A DNA stretch of 64,000 bases from Rhinopomastus cyanomelas (lineage: Eukaryota; Chordata; Aves; Bucerotiformes; Rhinopomastidae). Positions 39,600-50,322 of this stretch are shown one piece after another. The translations under genes and the position numbers were made by a program. Numbering within the stretch: the first letter of the stretch is position 1; every line of letters starts with the position of its first letter. The stretch spans positions 1 through 64,000 of the forward strand of contig VXBP01002342.1 in the NCBI GenBank assembly GCA_013400115.1, given 5' to 3'. Below the pieces are notes generated by a model. That model was not told where the DNA came from. It was given only the letters and a program-made list of their open reading frames with translations, and made no database searches.

Positions 39600-39807
39600 T
39601 GGATTTAGGTAGGTCTCGGGAACAAATTCCTCACTATGAGTGTGGAACAGGTTGTCCCAGGAGACTGTGGCTGCTCCATGTTGAAGGCCACCTTGGGTGG
39701 GGCTCTGGGCAATTTGGTCTAGTGAGAGATGCTCCTCACCTGTGGCAAGGGGTTGGGACTAGACTACCTCTACGGTTCTTTCCAACCCAAGCCATTCCGT
39801 GACTGTA
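39600..39807 (+). mobile_element. CR1 LINE fragment, ORF2 end plus 3' UTR
   Basis: The plus strand has TGGAACAGGTTGTCCCAGGA, CR1's 'WNRLP' codons, then a shifted frame reading LKATLGGALGNLV before a stop, and a 3' end TTCTTTCCAACCCAAGCCAT. A short loss between the two coding parts breaks the frame. Its wording is nearest to the copy at 50094, so both probably belong to one subfamily. Confidence 0.9.
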
Positions 39808-41301
39808 CACAAAGTATTTGAGCACATTCTCTTCAAGATTGCCAGTAGTAGCTCTTTGGCACTACCAATCAACCAGAGTGTATTTCCAGCACAATTGTTA
39901 CGGTTGGAACTTCAGTTCTTTATGGAAAAAGCCCAGATTACAAGGATGAAAATAGAACGGCATCAGAAATACTCACAAGAATTGAAAGAGACCAACGATT
40001 CTCTGACAGATTTTCTCAACTATTAACTATCAGCACTTTAATGCTTGAGGTCCCACAGGACAGCTGAAAACAAAAAAATTATTACTTGCCATTAAACATA
40101 TCAGCTAAGCTGAGGCTTTTAAATCCCAGCTCTGAACAAGGGTCTGTGTAAAACACCCAAATCCTTGGAGGATCACCAGAAAGAACATAAGGAAGATACA
40201 ATACTTTTATGTGCTTTTGTGGGTGATAGGGGGAACCACAGTCTGCTCTTAAAAGAGCAGAGAGACTGTGCACAGTCTGGGTTTGACTTATTTTCCAGCA
40301 GGAATTCCTGTGTGCCAAAGACCGAAAGTCCAGACTAACTAATGCCTGGAAAGAGGAAACACCTCTGCTTTGAATATGCAGTGCCAGGGTGTTCTGCCAG
40401 CTCTTAGCTCGTGAAGTGTAAAGAAAGAGGAGAATTTGGGGCAGCAAATGAAACTGCTTGAGGAACAAAGTGCTGGGACTCCACGCTCTTCCAGATGCTA
40501 CAGCTTTGACTTGTTCAGAAGTTTGCTGAAGATAATATTTGCTCTTCAGAGTCAGGTTCCCCTTAGTCTCATTCTTCCTCTTTCCTGTCTACATGAAGGA
40601 TTACAGGCAGCCTCCTGTGCTTAGTCACAATTTCTCTCTCATCTCTGTGGGTGCAGAGTAATGCTTTCAAAAGCAGGTAAAATTAGACAAGATTAGACAA
40701 AATTACTCTTATGAGAAGTGCCTTGGATTTACTCTGGTGTAAGCTAAATTTAGACCCTAAAGCTGATTCGTGGATTTTAATGAAACAGTTTTATGTGGCT
40801 TCAAACAGAATTGAAAAACACTAACAATGCTCTACCCATGTATTTCTGATACGTAGGTTAGTGCCTGTTCCTTCGGGCACTGTGCTTGGAGTCACCGGTA
40901 GTTGACTTCTGTGGTTTTGGCAGCCATAGTCCGCTTCCTCTAATTAAAGAATGAAAAAAGGTTTCTGTGAACTTAAATAGGGATCAATATGGACAACATT
41001 ATAGCAGCTTCATCCTCTGAGAAACATGGACCTGTTTGCACCCAGCTGGACTCTGCTGTAGGCACGTTGTTCAATGTGGTGTAATCACAACACCTTTACT
41101 CAACCCACAGTGTTTGTTTGACTGAGCTAAAAACTCATCGTAACAGTCTGTCTGCCTGCAAACACCTTCACACCTGAGCACACAAGCAGACATTCGAGCA
41201 ACTATTCCACTACTATATGCAGTCCTCAAGAGCTACAAACTACACATCTTGCTAACAGCAAGTAAAAGAGGCCACTGCAATCTTTTACTGACATTATTTC
41301 C
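39808..41301. other. Unique DNA with a possible coiled-coil exon remnant
   Basis: No repeat is recognised. An open frame runs across the CR1 boundary and ends at 40026. Its last 45 codons (from 39890, after a possible AG acceptor) are rich in E, K, Q and L and look amphipathic. I do not recognise the protein and do not call a gene. Confidence 0.4.
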
Positions 41302-41615
41302 ACAGAAAAATTGTTTGGAAAGGACCTGTAAGATGATGAAGTCACACCACCATCAAGAACAACCACACACCTCCAAGACCACTAGAGCATGTCCCGAACT
41401 TTTTGAACACCTCCAGGGATGGCGACTTCACCACCTCCCTGGGCAGCCTGTTCCAATGTTTAACTGCTCTTTCACTGAAGAAATGTTCCCTAATTTCCAA
41501 TCTGAACTTGCTCTGGCACTTTGTAGCCATTTCCTCTTGTCCTGTCATCAGTTATACGGGAGAAGAGGCCAGCACCAGCCTCCCTACAACCTCCTTCCAA
41601 GTAGCTGTAAAGAAC
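41302..41615 (-). mobile_element. CR1 LINE fragment with ORF2 C-terminus
   Basis: The minus-strand frame 41342-41548 reads the conserved CR1 ORF2 end: FRLEIREHFFSERAVKHWNR, LPREVVKSPSLEVFKK. This is the segment after the reverse transcriptase domain. Upstream in element order, the frame is lost near TACAACCTCCTTCCAAGTAG (41584-41603). The 3' end at 41302-41350 is diverged and the tail 8-mers are gone. Confidence 0.92.
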
Positions 41616-41910
41616 AGTTATTTTAAAATAACTGAAGTGGTTTTGCAGGTTCTGGATGGAATCAGGGAGTGAGAGGGCTGTCAGCAGAAGCCATTAGACT
41701 TAGCTGACAGAAAAGCTTGAAGGCCTTGCTCTGGGACCACCTATTACTTGGAAATCCATTTGCAGTCAGGTAGATTCTTGGTTGTCTATATTAGCATTTA
41801 TGAAACACTGAAACCAGCAAGTCTTCCTCGTCACGCAAGTGTCCAAGAACGCCGAAGGACCTCCTTTACACATTGTTGGTTTATCTGGTTTAACCTTTAT
41901 TGGTGGGAGT

Positions 41911-41995
41911 GAGATTTTTAGGGACATGATTCAGTGTTGACCTGCCAGTGCTGGGTCACAGGTTGGACCTCATCTTGAAGGTCTCTTGCGACCAG
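41911..41995 (+). mobile_element. CR1 LINE 3' UTR fragment, very short
   Basis: Only the terminal part is present: TTTTTAGGGACATGATTCAG, CCAGTGCTGGGTCACAGG and ATCTTGAAGGTCTCTTGCGA. These match the CR1 3' UTR sequence also seen at 15668-15756. There is no coding part and the tail is worn. Confidence 0.7.
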
Positions 41996-43835
41996 AGAGA
42001 ATGCTCTGAACAAAATCTAAATGCTGCAGGAAAATTTGGGCTGCTCTGTTGGCCTCCGTCCTGCCACTACAGCAAGCAGGAAGCAGATGGGGGACAACGT
42101 AGTCTGCAGGTAATAGCCATCTTTGCTCTCCCTGTCAGCCAGAGTTTATTTTTGCAATGCTCTGGCAGTGAGCAGGGTGGGAGGAGCAGGGGCAGCTCCA
42201 CACTGCTGCTCCTAAGCATTTTGCCTCCTTCAGTCACTGTGACCTTGAGGGGAGGCTGTGTTGGCTGTACCTCTGTATAAGGCTTTGGAAGAGGATCCAG
42301 GCAATGCAGATGACATGGCGTGGATGTCAGTGAGCTGAGCCCTCAGCAATTAATGGCTCATAAAGTTTTCAGGTATCCCAAATGAGCCTGGTTATGCGAC
42401 TGCATCCATCTGTTCCAGGGGCCAGTCAGAGGTAGGTGAGAGAAGCAGCTCTACTCCGTTGCTCCCAAAGATGTGCCTGGGGAAGATGGTGGCCATGCTT
42501 CTTTCAGGCCACAATACAAAGGAGTTGCTATGGATAAGGATTGTAAATGGCTCCCAAAACCAAGAGCCTGCAAAGGGCAAGAGGTGTCTGGTATCTTGGA
42601 GACAAAACTCCTCAAATATTCCTCTCCCATACTGAAGGAGGAATGTCAAACTAAGATAGTGAAAGATAGGGCAGAGCATTTTTGTGGCCATGCTTACACA
42701 ACATGGGAATTACCAACTGCCAAAAATCCCCTCCTGAATCCTTCTGAGGGATTTTTCAGTGCAGTGTTCCAGCCTAGCCCCAGGAATGAGATGCACATGG
42801 GCATTCAGGCTCCTTTGCCTGGAAATCAAATTGCAGAACACTGACAGTTTTTCAACCTGTAAATAACATCCAGTGGCTACAGCAGCAAGAGTTGAGTGTG
42901 GAAGAAATATTAATTTTATGCAAGAAGTGCTGGGCTTTTCAGGAAAAAATTCAATTAGAATTTAACTTTATTCTCTAAATTCAGAATTCTCCTTTTCCCA
43001 AGCAATATTTAAAACTGTAAGGGGAAAAAAAAAGAGTAGCGTGTATCCTTGACCCTTGGAAGATGCTTTGTTTTGGGGAGGGATAATTTCTAAAATGCTT
43101 TGATTAAATGAAGAAAAAGGAAAGGTGAGTAGACAGCTAAACATCCTCTAATAAGAGTTAAAAAGCAAAATGGCTCTAATATTTCTTCCTCTTCTAGTAG
43201 CCCCACTGTTTGGATTTTCAAGGCATAAGCATGCACTCAGTGAAGCATTCCCATGACTAAATCGCCTGTAAGATTGCATTTTGCATTTGAAAGCTCTTTT
43301 ACAAGGTCTTTCCCAGAGTGGATGCTCCTGCTCCTGATGCAATTAAGCAACTTTGCACAATCAGGTAATGGATTGAATTCGCTTGGGTCTCCCCTGGTTG
43401 TTTTTTGCGCTGAGCCCAGTTTACAGGCGGAGATCAGCAACGTCAGTTCTCATGGACGCAGCACACTGGCCACATACCGCGTTGCGGGATGCGCTTGACT
43501 TGAAGAAGCCAAACGAGAACCAAACCTCTGTATGTACAGAGCACGTACACTGCTTCCAGTGACCCTCAATCTGTTTTCCCCCGCCACCATGCTGAGTTGT
43601 GCCATTTTCTGCTATTCCATGAACACCTCTCGAAGGTGGGAAAACAAAACAAACCCAGCTGTACTTAGTACCTATTAAAACAGAGGCTCTAAATAAAAAT
43701 GAAAATGTTGTAAGTTTCTTCGTGTAGCCAACAACAAACCACTTAATCACACCACTGCTGAAGCATGGAGACCGTTGCAGGAAAAATAAACACTAAATAT
43801 TCCCTTTTGTCTGCAAATTTCAAGTAGTATTCAAT
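41996..43835. other. Unique non-coding DNA
   Basis: No gene or repeat recognised. Open frames reach 123 codons (42473-42844, plus) and have no family resemblance. Confidence 0.5.
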
Positions 43836-44004
43836 AAGCAGCCTGCCCAGGAAGGCGGCTGAGTCACTGTCCATGTACAAATTTAAAACTCTGTTAGATC
43901 TGGAGCTTAGGGACATGGTTTAGTGGGGGGGTTGGTAGAATTAGGCTAACAGCGGGACTTGTTCTTAAAAGTCTTCTCCAGTCAGAACAATTCTACGATT
44001 CCTT
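43836..44004 (+). mobile_element. CR1 LINE fragment, 3' end, old
   Basis: AGCAGCCTGCCCAGGAAG, then GAGCTTAGGGACATGGTTTA and the end AACAATTCTACGATTCC mark a plus-strand CR1 end with a worn ATTCTATG tail. A G run at 43925-43931 interrupts the usual GTGGTGGAC wording. The copy is 5' truncated and non-coding. Confidence 0.88.
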
Positions 44005-46265
44005 GAAGGATTAATCAACACAATCAGTACCTTGTGGATATTTACCATGACATAAAATAGACGCGGGATGTCCACTGGAAGTAAAAAACACTCTTGATCA
44101 GACAGTCTGCTCTTAGTAACACAATAAGGGTTTCATAAGAAATAAAGGTAAGAATCTGGCTTCGTTTGCTTCTGTCTGACTTGTACCGAAAGGCCTGGCC
44201 TGTGCGTTGCTTAAGAGAAGCTTTGACAATGAAGTGTCCGTCAGTTACTGAATGTGAGACTTTCCCCAGCATTTTAAAACTCTTCTAAAAACATGGAAAT
44301 GTCAACACTTCACTTTTCTTAAGAATGAGGAGATAAGGGCCAATGACTTATGGAAAGGTCTGCCTTTACTCCTCCACAACCAACCCGCTTGAGCTGCACC
44401 ACCGTCAACACCCTCTCTTTCCTTCAAGTTGCCCTTTGCCCTGTCTTCCTCTGAATGAAGCCAATGAATCTTAAAGGAAAAGTTACTTGGGTGGGAACCA
44501 TAAACCACATGAAACCCGCCAGTACAGCTTAGGTTTGGTTTGTTTTTTCCCCTAAGCTTAGTCAGAATTCCAGCCAAACCGGCAAACACAAAATCAGAGC
44601 TTCAGGTTGGCGTGTGTGAAAAAAATCCCCCCCAAACCCAAAAAACAAGTGACTTCTGCCTTATTTTAGGAATTTCTTATTTTAGGGATTTTTTTTAGAG
44701 AACATTAAACAGCTCTGTGTAACAGGATTAAAATAAATTTACCTTCCAGGGTCTGAAATGTCTTCCTCTGTGTTTAATGATGGTTTTATTAACTTAAGCT
44801 GATGCAGGATTAGACTATAAATATTGAAATCCCAACACTTCCTGGAGCTGCTCTAGAAAAGAAAAATTTCAGACCTTTCTGTTCCTCCAAAGTGCTCATA
44901 TGGTCTACTCTTCTAATAGGTGACTTAGGAGACTGTGTCACTACTTAATTTACTTCTGGTGTAATTTGCTCAGAATACTGCTGAGCAATTAGCCCTCTGG
45001 TCTGAGGGACAAAACTACTTGACAAAATCATGCCCAAGGGCTACTCCCATGAGGTGGTCATGGTCCGAGATTTTTGCTACATGTCTGGAACCGACAATGA
45101 CTCAATACAGAAGGATTTCCTAGCCTCACTTCAGTTGGCACAGGAACATGTTGTCTTTTAACCTGACTTCAGGAGCTGGCCCAGTGCTTTGGGTAGCAAA
45201 TTAGAATCAAGGCTATTGTGACAGATGGCATCTAGCCTGTCAGATCTGCATGTTACCTGCTGCATAAATATTGATGACTTTGATACGTTTGTGTTCCGCC
45301 ATATGTTTCTGCAGCGAACACTTCCACAACTCCACTTGGCTCTGTGAGCTAGACGGAACTCATCTCCGTTCTGGTTGTAGTAATGCAAATGAAATCACAA
45401 TTGCACACAGCGTGTCTGATGATTGAGGGTGTGAGGGAGAGCACAGGAGAGTAACTCCCGCAGATTTACATCCCTGCTCCACTCTCCTAGTCCTGAGGCG
45501 ATGGACATCAGAGGAACGCTGTGCAGGTGGAAGGTTTTCGTAGTATAAACCTTTTCACACGGAACAGACGTTCGTGAGGTGCTTTCACTTGGGCAGCGTT
45601 TGAAGCAGTTTCCTTCCTCTCTGTGGTGAAACCTTTCAGCTCTGCCAGCTCCTACCACTGCCATACCAAACTCCTTCAGGAAAATGAATGGGAAGAAGAC
45701 GCTTTTGTTAGCTACCCACTGCATCAGACTTTAATACTCAAACCTGCCTGAGCATCTCCTAACGCATATTTCACAGCTATTCCTCAGCAGGAGCACTTTT
45801 TCCTACATCCAGCCATTTACAGGCCACACTGATGCCAAATTTCTGGAGAACCGCTGTTTGCTTTATGTAAGGACAGCTCCTCTGAAACAGATAAGGTGTG
45901 GAGTGACTGTTAGACCTTTTGGTAATAAACACCACTTTTCTGCCTCTCCACCAGGGTTACAGACTTGTTCACAGTGCTGTAACTGAAACAGCATTGGGAC
46001 CAGGGCTACTCACAAAAGCCCGAGAACCATTCCCCCAGGCTCCAGTAGCCTTGAAAAAAGCAACACTGCTTCCCCAGGAGCAGCCTCGTGCCCCACAGCT
46101 GGGATAAGTTGGCTTTAACTCCCAGCAGTTTTCCCTCTGTTGAATTGGCCACCTTGTCTCATCAAGCAAAAATAAACCCAAAAAGGCAGCCTTATTGCTA
46201 CCCCTCTTTACATTATGCTTCTGCTGCTGCTTCTGTGTATATATAATACATGTAATTGTCTGTGT
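44005..46265. other. Unique non-coding DNA
   Basis: No gene or interspersed repeat recognised. A 16-base tandem duplication lies at 44660-44691. Confidence 0.5.
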
Positions 46266-46767
46266 TACAGTATCACAGTATCACAGTATCACAGTATTAT
46301 CAAGGTTGGAAGAGACCTCATAGATCATCAAGTCCAACCTGTCACCACAGAGCTCAAGGCTAGACCATGGCACCAAGTGCCACGTCCAATCCTGCCTTGA
46401 ACAGCTCCAGAGTTGGCGACTCCACCACCTCCCTGGGCAGGCCATTCCAGTGGCCAATGACTCTCTCGGTGAAGAACTTTCTCCTCACCTCAAGCCTAAA
46501 TTTCCCCTGGCGCAGCTTGAGGCTGTGTCCTCTTGTTCTGGTGCTGGCTGCCTGAGAGAAGAGAGCAACCTCCTCCTGGCCACAACCACCCCTCAGGTAG
46601 TTGTAGACAGCAAGAAGGTCTCCCCTGAGCCTCCTCTTCTCAAGGCTAAACAATCGCAGCTCCCTCAGCCTCTCCTCATAGGGCTTGTGCTCAAGGCCTC
46701 TCACCAGCCTCGTTGCCCTTCTCTGGACACGCTCAAGCACCTCAATATCCTTCCTAAACTGAGGGGC
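46266..46767 (-). mobile_element. CR1 LINE fragment, young, open ORF2 C-terminus
   Basis: The left edge carries three TATCACAG units, a tail type different from ATTCTATG. The minus-strand frame ending at 46360 stays open for over 130 codons: DIEVLERVQRRATRLVRG, then FSLEKRRLRGDLLAVYNY, then FRLEVRRKFFTERVIGHWNG. This is the post-reverse-transcriptase C-terminus of CR1 ORF2, uninterrupted to its stop. The RT domain is missing because the copy is 5' truncated at about 46767. Low decay suggests a recent insertion relative to the others. Confidence 0.97.
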
Positions 46768-46803
46768 ATTCCTAATCATTCCTAATCTTCTCCATTCCTA
46801 ATC
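46768..46803 (+). repeat. ATTCCTAATC repeated three times at CR1 junction
   Basis: Copies lie at 46768-46777, 46778-46787 and 46794-46803, exactly where the CR1 match of the preceding element ends. This may be pre-existing target sequence or an insertion by-product. Confidence 0.8.
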
Positions 46804-47017
46804 AGAAATCCTTTAAGTAATGCCTGGGACATTCCCTGTGTGTGTATTGTCAAGCCATTCTAGGATATGGCTGAATATATTCATATGCATAAAATCATGG
46901 ATGCTATATAAGTTAAAGAACTACACAAAAGTGAAAAATTATAGTAGATGCTAGGAAACCCAAATAATACTTCAACAGTAAGCACAATGTTAATGTACTA
47001 GGGTTTCTTCCTTAACA

Positions 47018-47416
47018 GGAGAGGCTGAGGGAGCTGGGTCTCTTTAGCTTGGAGAAGAGGAGACTGAGGGGTGACCTCATTAATGTCTATAAATATGTGA
47101 GGGGTGGGTGTCAGGAGGATGGAGCCAGGCTCTTCTCAATGTCATCTAGTGATAGCATGAGGGGCAGTGGGTGTGAGCTGGAACAGAGGAGGTTCCACAT
47201 CAATATGAGAAGGAACTTCTTCCCAGTGAGGGTGATGGAGCACTGGAACAGGCTGCCCAGGGAGGTTGTGGAGTCTCCTTCACTGGAGATGTTCAAGATC
47301 TGTCTGGATGTGTTCCAGTGTGACTTGGTCTAGGTGATCCTGCTGTGTCAGGGGGATTGGACTGGATGATCTTTTGAGGTCCCTTCCAGTCTCTAATGAT
47401 TCTATGATTCTGTGAT
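47018..47416 (+). mobile_element. CR1 LINE fragment with open ORF2 C-terminus
   Basis: The plus-strand frame 47049-47333 encodes EKRRLRGDLINVYKYVRGG, INMRRNFFPVRVMEHWNRLP, REVVESPSLEMFKICLD and a natural stop after FQCDLV. The short 3' UTR follows, with GGATTGGACTGGATGATCTT, and the tail ATGATTCTATGATTCTGTGA. It is 5' truncated at about 47018 (AGGAGAGGCTGAGGGAGCTG). The frame is intact, so decay is low. Confidence 0.97.
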
Positions 47417-47797
47417 ACAAAGATCCTGTTTTAACAAAAATGTTTTCAATCAACATTTTTGTGAAAGTGGATTTTTCTTTTTCAAAAATAAAAAATCTAC
47501 AAAAATAAAAAAAATCTATAAAATCGTTTTGTTTTAAACAAATAGTGAAAAAATTTGTTCTACACTGTGTCAGATTCACCATTTTTTCCCATTTAAGTTA
47601 CTTTCAGGAAAGTAGGATGACAACTTTAAAACAGATACTAAAATTATAACCCTGATACTAATGTTTTTCAGTTTTTAATCAGATTTTTGCCCTTTTTTGG
47701 TGAAGTACTTGGTGTTTACTTCTCTTTGTAAGGGAGAAGGTAGTATAATCTTGCTTGTGAGCGCAAGGAGGAAAACAGTCTCCACAGGTTTTCTAGT
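47417..47797. other. AT-rich spacer between facing CR1 3' ends
   Basis: No gene is seen. A 10-bp inverted repeat (CAAAAATGTT 47435-47444, AACATTTTTG 47452-47461) and a loose duplication of AAAAATAAAAAATCTA type (47484-47519) are present. Confidence 0.6.
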
Positions 47798-48355
47798 TCA
47801 TAGGATCATAGGATGTTAGGGGTTGGAAGGGACCCAAGAGATCATCGAGTCCAACCCCCCTGCCGCAGCAGGACAAAACTATCTAACACAGATCACAGAG
47901 GAACGCATCCAGGCAGCCTTGAAAGTCCCCAGAGAAGGAGACTCCACGACCTCCCTGGGGAGTCTGTTCCAGTGCTCTGTGACCCTCACAGCAAAGAAGT
48001 TCCCCCTTGTGTTGAGGCGGAACCTCCTCTGCTGCAACTTACACCCATTGCTCCTTGTCCTATCACAGGGAGCAAGTGAAAAGAGCCTGTCCCCCCCCTC
48101 CTGGCCAGCCTTCAGGTACTTATAAACATTGATCAAATCTCCCCTAAGTCTTCTCTTCTCCAGACTAAAAAGCCCCAAGTCCCTCAGCCTCTCCTCATAA
48201 GCCATGCCCTCCTGTCCCCTAATCATCCTCGTAGCCCTCCGCTGGACCCTCTCCAGTAGATCCTTGTCCCTCTTAAACTGGGGGGCCCATAACTGAACAC
48301 AGTACTCAAGATGAGGCCTCACCAGGGCAGAGTAGAGGGGGAGAAGAACTTCCCT
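47798..48355 (-). mobile_element. CR1 LINE fragment, young, open ORF2 C-terminus
   Basis: The 3' end at the left has two TCATAGGA units, then GTTAGGGGTTGGAAGGGACC and ATCGAGTCCAACCCCCCTGC. The minus-strand frame 47879-48322 (147 codons) starts within MRPHLEYCVQLWAPQFKRD, continues LLERVQRRATRMIRG and FSLEKRRLRGDLINVYKYLK, and reaches HWNRLPREVVESPSLGTFK. That is the region just after the reverse transcriptase and the C-terminus. It is truncated at the 5' side at about 48355. The wording is near that of the 47018 copy. Confidence 0.97.
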
Positions 48356-50093
48356 ATTTGCTTTGCTTGAAAAATAATCTCTTGAGGGCTGGGAATGTAG
48401 AAGGAGAGGCTAATGGTCTCGGTGATGGACTCTGCCATTAGTAACGGCAGAGGTTTGGCTTGTTGGCACCGAAATCAGACAGGAGGCCATGTACAGCAAG
48501 ATACTTGCAACAGAAATACTGGCAGCTACGTGTTTAACTCTGCTGTGTGAAATCTACTACAAAAAGTGACTCCTAGCACCAACAAAACTGTCAGGAAGAT
48601 TCCTTTGCAGAGTGTAATTTGAAGGGAGTTTACATCAATAAAGAAGTAATTTCCTACCCTGTCCTTTTTTACAGCCAGACTCTAAGAGGCTGGGGCTGTG
48701 TCTGCTCTCACTGCTTTAACTGGGCTTTCCGCTGTGCCTGTGTGTAGGGCTATGAATAGAAGTGCGAGACTCGCTAGAGGAGTCCGCACAGTCAGAGGCA
48801 GGACTAGTCCTGGAGCACTAACTGTGACAGAACAGCAGCCGTGCAGGTCAGGATTTACCACAGATAAAAATGATGGTGACAGCCCTGTGCAGAGGCACCT
48901 GCTGCTTGCTGCAGAGGGACTGACATTTCATACAGGAGTGGGCTGGCCAGAAGAGACTTAAGTCAGCTGTGCAAAGCGGATCCTGACGTAGGCAACGGGC
49001 GCTCACACAGGCAGGTGACACTCTGTGCCAGCAGACACAGCAGACCCTCTGTGCACTAGACACAGGTTCAATATGCGAGTTAAAGCTTGAGAACAGTTCT
49101 CCTGATCATACTTGAAAAGCCTTGTGATTCAACAGAAATCCAGCATCGGCCTGTGAGGGGTTTAAAGACAGGGCAGATCCCTGACAGGTGGAAATCAGCA
49201 AAGCAACACTGGCTTTTGTGCATCCTCGTTAATTTTCACCAGCTTGCCACACATCATGGCTCTGGTTGGATGCGACACAAAGGGAATGCAGGTACCACAA
49301 GAACTGCCGTCTTGGAAGCCGAGTCATTTCTTGCTTAGCCCATAATAGGAGCTTTAGAGAAGTCTAGGACTCAGTACTCAGCTGGAGCAGAGTCTGCTAA
49401 CTTGTGCAGGTGCTAAAATACAGTAACTTGGCAGCCATGAATGGAAAAAAGACAACAAGTGCTTCTCTCCAGCTTTCAGTGCTGATTTCACATGTTCAAA
49501 TCCAGGCAAAAGCTGAACAGGTTCGGAAGGTTCTGTGGCCCAGGACGGGACACACCAAAACAAAGCAGATACACGATGAGAAATGGCTTTGAGTGGCTCC
49601 TAGGTAGACCAAAACTGCAATAGGAAAGTGCTCTCTCAGAGCGAATTGTTTACTCATTTTGCTGCTGCCACTTCAGTAGAAACAGCACAGCAAGTTAGAA
49701 CTGCCGCGGCAGCAGAGGTGAGCCAAGTATCTGTAGCCCTCACAAAAGAAGCAGCCTTTTTGTTTTCAATCCCAGGCACAGCCTCTGGTTTTGCTCTAAT
49801 CTAATCCAAAGACTCTTACCAGGCACCATGTTAAACATTCACCTGCTTTGGGACTTCCACTAGTCTTGTCCTCAAAGCACTCACCCAAACCGCTTGCTGT
49901 GTTCGGACTGGGGCCGGCTCTGGGCACAAGGTAAACGTGCTCCTTGCTTTGCTCTTAGTTCCTTGCAACGTTTTGCCTTTGTCACTTTGCCCCATACGAA
50001 GGGGCAGTTACTGTTACGGATCCTTCTGTACTAAATGTGCTTTGCATGGCCATTTCGCTCTGCAGTTCTTCACCTGTTGTGCCAGCAGTCCCT
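48356..50093. other. Unique non-coding DNA
   Basis: No gene or interspersed repeat recognised. Confidence 0.5.
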
Positions 50094-50322
50094 CAATGAG
50101 CTTAGATTGAACATGAAAAGTAAATTCTTTGCTGTGAGTGTGGTGAGGTGCTGGAACAGGTTGCCCAAGGCTGTTGTGGCTGCCCCATCCCTGGAAGTGT
50201 TGAAGGCCAGGTTGGCTGGGGCCATGAGTAACCTGATCTACTGAAGGTGTCCCTGCCTGGGCAGGGGGCTGGAGCCAGAGTATCTTTAAGGTCTCTTCCA
50301 ACCCCAGCCATTCTATGATTCA
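50094..50322 (+). mobile_element. CR1 LINE fragment, ORF2 end plus 3' UTR
   Basis: The frame ending at 50244 reads LRLNMKSKFFAVSVVRCWNR, LPKAVVAAPSLEVLKARLAG and stops after NLIY, the C-terminal end of CR1 ORF2. The 3' UTR has TTTAAGGTCTCTTCCAACCC and ends with one ATTCTATG unit plus ATTCATG. The VAAPSLE wording sets it, with 39600, apart from the VESPSLE copies. Confidence 0.95.

Noticed and set aside
40089..40097. ATTAAA as polyadenylation signal after the possible coiled-coil frame
   Set aside because: A 6-mer in AT-rich DNA is expected by chance and no transcript supports it.
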